From: Cyanophora paradoxa
Taxonomy: Eukaryota; Glaucocystophyceae; Cyanophorales; Cyanophoraceae
Length of the DNA: 64,000 nt
Direction of reading: 5' to 3'
NCBI GenBank assembly: GCA_004431415.1
Contig: QPMI01000621.1
Location: 62,001 to 126,000 of the forward strand
Shown here: positions 58,697-64,000 of the stretch, one piece after another
Position numbering within the stretch: the stretch's first letter is position 1
Layout of the letters: each line of letters opens with the position of its first letter
Made by a program: the position numbers and the translations under genes
Notes under the pieces: model-generated
Databases searched by the model: none
The model's input: only the letters and a program-made list of their open reading frames with translations
Told to the model about the DNA's origin: nothing

Positions 58697-61600
58697 ATGT
58701 CGTTCCTGAATCCGCGACCAGACGCACGAGTTATTAATTCGACCACTCAGATAGAGGACACTGATCAGGTAAACACTGAAATTCGCGGGTCTCTGAAAAT
58801 AAACTTCAATGCAGACCGCGAAGATCCAGTCAGTGGAACACCGAGCAGACCCGCAGCTTTGCAGTTAATGAACGTCGAGAAAGGGGATCATAAACTTGGA
58901 ATCGACTTTTTACTTGATGATAACGAACGAAACAGAGTCGCCAGCATTCAGGCAACCCGCCAGCTACCGAAAACGGTGCGATATAATCGTAGGAACATCC
59001 CGAAAGCATTCGATAGAGGTCGCTTAAACTTCTTCATTCAAGATGAGAGCGGTTTCCAAAATGCAGCTATGAGAATCGTGGATAATAGCACACTTATAGC
59101 GGGAGTATCCACACGGAAAACAAAGGTAGAGGTCGTCCATGATCTCTCAGCAGGTAATCTAACGACGAGTAACATTACAGCAAGTAACATCACTACGGAT
59201 ACCCTAAATGTAAACTCGCTCAACTCCGAGTCGTTTTTCGCCACCAATGTCGCAACCTGTAACCTAAACATCGAATCCTTTGTGATTCAGAAGAGCGAAT
59301 CGGTTCCCCAGATAACAGAGGGTGTTTTCACATTAGACCCCGCGAAACCGACCTTAGAAATTGTCGAAAATGGGAACGTTGTCGATATAATTGGCGCCAA
59401 TGCTCCGAATGTGAGATCCTTAGCACTTGATAAAACGACTATATCATTTGCAGAAGAAATTCCGGCTTTTACCACAGAGAAACAGGCACTGAGAACAGAC
59501 CATGTTCACATAACCAGAGACAATATAAACGATCTTTTAGGCAAGGACATCGTAAAGGCGTTTTTGGAGTTTGAAAGGAGCAAGAACACCAAAGATTCCA
59601 GCCAGGATGGAACCCTCACGACCCACACAACCGAAATCGCGGCTTTGCAATCAGAAATTAATGCTCTGTTTGCAGCAGATGGAGCGCTTGCAATTACCTT
59701 AGCCCATATTCTGTCGAAAAGGAACATATACCCCGCGACTGACAACACATACCGAGTTGGTTTATCGAATCTGAGATGGTCAGAGTTGCATGGAGTTTCC
59801 ATGTTTGCCTCCAATTTAATCCTTCCATTTAATCACTCACTCCGACCTAATCAGATTCTTACCAATGATAATGCACTGATCAGCTACACCGACTATAATA
59901 GTAACCTTTCCCGCTCAGTTTCGCGGACTGAGACCTACACTGTCGAGGGATACCCTCAGCAGCTCGCAAATGGGGTCTATGTCGCTTACGTAGGCAAACC
60001 TACATATACATTCACTTGGGATCAGTTGGGTGTCACAGGTTTCGAGACGAATATACCCACTGTTTCATTGGTGGATCACACTACTTATTATAATCCTATC
60101 TATAACAATAATGAATCTAATAAAGCATTTATCCAAAATGTCACCTCCACAGGGTTTCAGGTTTCGTTTGTCATTAACGAGACATACAATTTACTTATCA
60201 TCCGAAACAACTCATTGAGTTCCGAAGCTACTATTAGTTTCACTCTCACCATCAATTACATTAGCCCTGTATTCGATAGCAAACCCAGAGTAAAGGTTTA
60301 CCGAGATTTACAAGGTAGCAATATCGTGCCCTTCTCACAGAATTTCGATCTTGGGGCGAATTCTTTGAGGTGGAACACAGTTTATACTTTGAATGCAAAC
60401 ACCTGTAATATTGTGGTCGCAGGGTCATCGGCTACTATTGGAGATCTGACCGCCCCTTTTAGAAAGGAGTATCTTAAAGAACTGTATATTACAAAGTCTG
60501 ATTTACCAGATGCTATTTCGTTGGTGCTCTCCCCGACTCCCAGCATCTCATACCACAATGTGAAAGACACAAGTAATGTAGTGCGGAGTGGAAGCAAAGT
60601 ATTCCAGGCATCCGAGATATCAGCAACAACATATAGATATCTTGCAGGGGTTCCAGCGAATTTTAATTTCACATTTGAGACACCATTTGTTTCCCCTCCT
60701 ACTATTGAAATAACAGACACGAATTTGTATGTGGTCAATGATGGGTCAGCTACATCACTTCAAAATGCACCAGCCGGCTACTCCCCATTTGTTGCAACTA
60801 ACATAACAACCACCGGCTTCACACTTGTCGGAAATGCAACAGTGACATATGCTCTGTCAGGGTATCCTGTTGGGTTGTATTTTTCGAAATTTAATCTCTC
60901 TGTTATCCCAGCAGTGTCCCTTGCTCCTCCCTTTACTATCAGTTGGAAGGCAACAGGAACTATTCCGCGATTTGACCCCGAAGATCGATTAAAAATAAGG
61001 TATCCTCTCGATGTGACCGACCTCCATACTACGAGGATCAATGGGCAGAATTTCGTGTTTAATGGAACCAATGCGACTTTGATCGATAATAGAGTCACAA
61101 ATAATTACTTTTTCGATTCTCGATATATTAATACTTGCAACATTGTCATACAGAAAACGTTTGAGGATCGCAGTAAGACCTTAACAGTGACCTTGCCCAC
61201 TCACTCGAATGTCTCAGATGGATTTTACTATTATCTGTTAAATCGCTATTACACCTCTTATATTCCATATCCTTCTGAGACTGTCAACATGAGCTATCCC
61301 AGAGTCACCCTAACATCGACCAATGCTGACTTCTTTGGATCCACAGACTTCATGAGAGACTTCTTTTATTTTACATCCTCCACAGATGGTCTCTTAGTTT
61401 ATTACTCTTACAAATATGAGTCAATTGCTACCCAAATCGAAAGCCACCCAAACACTGATGTGATCACAGCAGGCGATAAGAAATATATAAAAACCGCTTC
61501 CCCATGGGTGTGCACTGTCCGGCTTGATGACAGATACACTCCTAACCTAAATAACATTGGATTGCACTCGACATGCAATATTTATGTGCAAGGTGCGATT

Positions 61601-62410
61601 TCGGCTACCAAATATTTTGAGGGTGGAAATTGTGATACAGGACATAGGTTGCTATCGCGAAATGGACTCTTTGAGTCATTCAGTGGGACGGCTCTACCGC
61701 CTTTTATCAGGGACACAGTCTATGACACCACATGCAATATTTGGGTGTGTCGATCTGTGAGCAATCCACCTGTGACACAGGAATTATACAAGTATCTCGC
61801 AGATACCTATGGTGCAATCTCAGGATCCTCCACAGGAAATCCAGCGACGGCTCCCATCGTGTTTGCAAATGCATACACAGCGCCGACCTCATTAGCAGGG
61901 TCGACGGAACCGCCCCCAGATTCAGATCCTAACTTGCCTCCTGATGAGTCAGACCCACAGACCCCACCTACCACTGATCCTACAACACCTAATAATCCCA
62001 CAAATCCTACTAATCCAGTCGGAGCACCGGGAACTGATCCAGGAACGTTAGTGCTTATGATTCTCTTACCGATTCTCGGTGCTCTTGGGCTTGTGCTTGC
62101 ATACAAATTCCGAGCTTTATGTTGTGCTTGCATAGACAGAACCATTGCAGGAGCAGGTAATAAATACTCCACACCTGAGCTGAATGTGACCCAAACAGCC
62201 GAAGGAGATGTGGGCTTAGAGGTGAGGTCAGCCGAGGGGCATGGTCTAAGTGTTGTGAGAACTGATCAACCACCAGCAAGTAGGGCAGCACCCAAAAAAT
62301 CACGAGCACAAGAATTGGCAGAGCAAACGATGAACAATGATAGAGACTTTATGGCGGAAATGGCACAGCGAGAAGGGAGAATATATGAACATGTTCCAAA
62401 TGTTATGTAA
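58697..62410 (+). CDS. Fibre-like protein with C-terminal membrane anchor
   Basis: 1237 residues from ATG 58697 (the longer frame from 58457 overlaps the divergent patatin). The head (1-150) is shared with the element 1 fibre (FNADRED, SRPAALQL, GRLNFFIQD, AAMRIVD). A repeated TCNI-type motif occurs five times (TCNLNIE, TCNIVVA, TCNIVIQ, TCNIYVQ, TCNIWVC), each opening a beta-rich segment. Then come a Pro/Thr/Asp-rich stalk, one hydrophobic helix (LVLMILLPILGALGLVLAY) and a CCACI cluster with a charged tail of about 95 residues. There is no S74 domain. It looks like a type-I surface protein rather than a free phage-like fibre. Confidence 0.75.
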   Translation: MSFLNPRPDARVINSTTQIEDTDQVNTEIRGSLKINFNADREDPVSGTPSRPAALQLMNVEKGDHKLGIDFLLDDNERNRVASIQATRQLPKTVRYNRRNIPKAFDRGRLNFFIQDESGFQNAAMRIVDNSTLIAGVSTRKTKVEVVHDLSAGNLTTSNITASNITTDTLNVNSLNSESFFATNVATCNLNIESFVIQKSESVPQITEGVFTLDPAKPTLEIVENGNVVDIIGANAPNVRSLALDKTTISFAEEIPAFTTEKQALRTDHVHITRDNINDLLGKDIVKAFLEFERSKNTKDSSQDGTLTTHTTEIAALQSEINALFAADGALAITLAHILSKRNIYPATDNTYRVGLSNLRWSELHGVSMFASNLILPFNHSLRPNQILTNDNALISYTDYNSNLSRSVSRTETYTVEGYPQQLANGVYVAYVGKPTYTFTWDQLGVTGFETNIPTVSLVDHTTYYNPIYNNNESNKAFIQNVTSTGFQVSFVINETYNLLIIRNNSLSSEATISFTLTINYISPVFDSKPRVKVYRDLQGSNIVPFSQNFDLGANSLRWNTVYTLNANTCNIVVAGSSATIGDLTAPFRKEYLKELYITKSDLPDAISLVLSPTPSISYHNVKDTSNVVRSGSKVFQASEISATTYRYLAGVPANFNFTFETPFVSPPTIEITDTNLYVVNDGSATSLQNAPAGYSPFVATNITTTGFTLVGNATVTYALSGYPVGLYFSKFNLSVIPAVSLAPPFTISWKATGTIPRFDPEDRLKIRYPLDVTDLHTTRINGQNFVFNGTNATLIDNRVTNNYFFDSRYINTCNIVIQKTFEDRSKTLTVTLPTHSNVSDGFYYYLLNRYYTSYIPYPSETVNMSYPRVTLTSTNADFFGSTDFMRDFFYFTSSTDGLLVYYSYKYESIATQIESHPNTDVITAGDKKYIKTASPWVCTVRLDDRYTPNLNNIGLHSTCNIYVQGAISATKYFEGGNCDTGHRLLSRNGLFESFSGTALPPFIRDTVYDTTCNIWVCRSVSNPPVTQELYKYLADTYGAISGSSTGNPATAPIVFANAYTAPTSLAGSTEPPPDSDPNLPPDESDPQTPPTTDPTTPNNPTNPTNPVGAPGTDPGTLVLMILLPILGALGLVLAYKFRALCCACIDRTIAGAGNKYSTPELNVTQTAEGDVGLEVRSAEGHGLSVVRTDQPPASRAAPKKSRAQELAEQTMNNDRDFMAEMAQREGRIYEHVPNVM

Positions 62411-62447
62411 CAACCTTAATTTTTGTAGTATTCCATAATAGAGTATA

Positions 62448-63325
62448 ATGACTGAACCCATAGTAGAAACGACAATAAAGAATGCTGTCTTGGATAATCA
62501 ATTTTATATAACCCATGCCAATATACCCAGTGAATCCAATGACCTGATAGTAGATCTAAAAGGGTATGTGATGGGAGCTATGGCTTCCAATCTGTGGAAT
62601 GACATTTTTGGTTACGAGTTTGGTCACATATATGACATAGCAAATGGGATTGGCTATGTGGATGCAATGGCAGGAACAGCCTTTCGAAATCTTAATTGCA
62701 ACTGTGTGGGAGGGTGGATGTTTCAGATCTGTTCAAATGTCGATCCTACTATTGATCCAGCTACTGTGACCTTTGATTGCAATCTATTCGCCCCTAAAAC
62801 CATTTTCTCCATCACTTGCAACCTTGTATGTTCAGATGTGCCCATTGTAGCACCTGTAATAGGTGCATCCAATATGTATATCCAAAGAAATCCGGTCGTC
62901 CATACAGGTGCCGAATTTATATTGGGCGACAACACCCCAATCAGCCGCCTCGAATTACCCACGAATTTCACATTTAATCTCGTGGATGAGTTCCCTAACA
63001 GTCAAAGTCTCATGTATTTCACCTCTGAAAATCGCCTTTCGGGTGCATTCTCACCAATTGAGCTGTCTATACCAAAGCAAAAGGTGAGCTATAAGGAGCT
63101 TACAGATGTGCCGGCGGGATTCAGTGGGAAGTGGAGTGATATCATTCAGAAGCCGACTTGGAGTAGTGTAGCATACACAGGAAATTACTATGATCTTGTA
63201 AATCCTCCCGATTTCACAAGCTATATACCTCGTTGGATCGATCAAGGTGTAATTATATCAGAATCTACACTACCTTTCAATGGGACATGGGATAGATTAT
63301 TTACTAAACCGAATTTACATGCTGT
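62448..63325 (+). pseudogene. Second fibre-like protein, N-terminal part, interrupted
   Basis: About 293 residues remain of the original frame. The N-terminal region has several cysteines (NLNCNCVGGWMFQICSN, TCNLVCSD) and then (T/S)GNY(Y/D)DL(V/I)N-type repeats (YTGNYYDLVNPP, FTKPNLHAV). At 63326 the repeat unit breaks at a poly-T tract; the frame runs to a stop at 63515 with unrelated sequence. After the insertion the same repeats resume in another frame at 63611. Probably one fibre gene with a 0.28-kb insertion. Confidence 0.7.
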
Positions 63326-63608
63326 TTTTTTTTTTGAGAGACTACGGTGGGGCGAACCCCCCGTAGGTAGTGATATTAAAGACAACAAAGCAATCACAAA
63401 TCAAAGATACAGTAAACTAGCACAAAATATATACAGAATCAAGAGGGATCACGAGAAGGGACACGATCAGAAGAACGCAAAAGATAAGGAGAACGAGCAC
63501 GAGGAGAAGGAGTAGAAGAGCTCAAGGGCGTCGATGCAAAAGTACTAGTCACACTAGAACGACGAGGAGCACGGGGACGCAGCAAATAAGGAGAACGAGC
63601 ACGAGGAA
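63326..63608 (-). mobile_element. Retrocopy-like insertion: 5'-truncated mRNA end with poly(A)
   Basis: Read on the minus strand it holds the end of a coding frame (63606-63439, about 55 codons, PRARSPYLLR repeated twice with different synonymous codons, stop TGA), an AT-rich 3' UTR, a hairpin (CTACGG...CCGTAG, 63342-63366, with a TTCG loop) and 11 A residues. It splits a fibre repeat between CATGCTGT and CTACAAGTGG. This is what reverse transcription of a polyadenylated transcript and its reinsertion would leave. The source gene is not in the window. Confidence 0.6.
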
Positions 63609-63610
63609 CT

Positions 63611-63804
63611 ACAAGTGGAAATTATGATGATCTGATAAACACACCAAACCTACATGCTGTGGCTACAAGTGGAAATTATGATGATCTGATAAACACACCA
63701 AACCTACATGCTGTGGCTACAAGTGGAAATTATGATGATCTGATAAACACACCAAACCTACATGCTGTGGCTACAAGTGGAAATTATGATGACCTGATTA
63801 ACAC
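63611..63804 (+). repeat. 54-bp tandem repeat in the fibre gene
   Basis: Units start at 63611, 63665, 63719 and 63773 (partial). The first three are identical at the DNA level, which suggests recent expansion by slippage or unequal recombination. Confidence 0.9.
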
Positions 63805-64000
63805 ACCTACTTCGCCACCTACTCACAATCACAGCATCGAGTTGCTCACGAATTTCGGTAGCTATGTAAATCCAAATGCATATGTGCAACAGGGGACAGC
63901 GGATGTAGTTATACCTAATCAAGTTTATACAGTAGGGCAAGTGTTTACAGCATCAGGAACCGTTACGTTTTCTACCCCATATTATAGTGATCCAATAGTT
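63611..64000 (+). CDS. Second fibre-like protein, C-terminal part (runs off the window)
   Basis: An open frame with no stop to the window end. It starts with three full and one partial copy of an 18-residue repeat (TSGNYDDLINTPNLHAVA), then SPPTHNHSIELL and a new beta-rich region. The repeat resembles GNY.DL.N.P units of phage tail fibres. It continues 62448-63325 in sense but in another frame because of the insertion. Confidence 0.7.

Larger units (their letters stand above)
42851..64000. mobile_element. Integrated Polinton-like virus, element 2 (left end to window end)
   Basis: An abrupt change from GC-rich retroelement to AT-rich sequence near 42850 marks the left end. The exact terminus and TSD cannot be fixed because the right end is not in the window. 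Genes: zinc-finger protein, SpeD-like decarboxylase, DUF5710 protein, integrase, polymerase-helicase-HNH fusion, AT-hook protein, small Cys protein, coiled-coil protein, packaging ATPase, HNH gene, MCP (broken), minor capsids A and B, patatin, and two or more fibre proteins. The virion module is that of element 1 in reverse. Confidence 0.88.

Noticed and set aside
63342-63366. Dinoflagellate spliced-leader relic, because of CCGTAG
   Set aside because: Only six bases agree and they are part of a symmetrical hairpin.
1-64000. tRNA, rRNA and riboswitch genes
   Set aside because: I saw no sequence with the expected conserved boxes or folds; a covariance-model search would be needed to exclude weak ones.

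Overview
The window looks like nuclear DNA of a GC-rich unicellular eukaryote, probably an alga, in which a retroelement has been hit by two integrated Polinton-like viruses (PLVs) and one very large palindromic DNA transposon. The basis is the GC-rich Gag/Pol reading frame at both flanks, the much more AT-rich viral gene blocks inside it, and virion genes of the PLV kind: double jelly-roll major capsid protein (MCP), packaging ATPase, protein-primed-type DNA polymerase B and rve integrase. The host species cannot be read from the sequence.

Layout. 1-3341: first part of a large GC-rich retroelement frame. 3342-26256: PLV element 1 (22,915 bp) with 791-bp terminal inverted repeats (TIRs) and a 6-bp target-site duplication (TSD), CACCCC. 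26258-36986: a 10.7-kb palindromic, apparently non-coding transposon with its own 6-bp TSD (CAACAC), inserted at the right tip of element 1. 36998-about 42850: the retroelement resumes in the same frame (Gag C-terminus, aspartic protease, reverse transcriptase, RNase H) and stops where element 2 begins. About 42851-64000 and beyond: PLV element 2, whose right end is outside the window. The order of events read from the junctions is retroelement, then element 1, then the palindromic element; element 2 landed separately in the same retroelement.

How the genes fit together. Both PLVs carry the same virion module in the same relative orientation (element 2 is reversed): fibre, divergent patatin-like phospholipase, minor capsid B, divergent minor capsid A, MCP, packaging ATPase, coiled-coil protein. 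Around this module the replication genes differ. Element 1 has a typical exonuclease-containing polymerase B that lacks a recognisable motif C, plus a DDE integrase. Element 2 has a 1416-residue protein that joins a divergent polymerase B, an SF1 helicase and a C-terminal HNH-like zinc domain, plus an integrase with Asn where Glu is expected. Element 2 also encodes an S-adenosylmethionine decarboxylase (SpeD-like) with its catalytic triad spaced exactly as in the family, so it may alter host polyamines.

Both viruses show decay: frameshifts (mostly in C/G runs) in the MCP of element 2 and in minor capsid B and patatin of element 1, and an insertion with a poly(A) tract and a 3' hairpin in a fibre gene of element 2 that looks like a retrocopied mRNA end. 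Element 2 carries a repeated promoter-like motif (coding-strand core TATTTTCTCCG) upstream of four presumably early genes, while virion genes of both elements have short TATA-like spacers.
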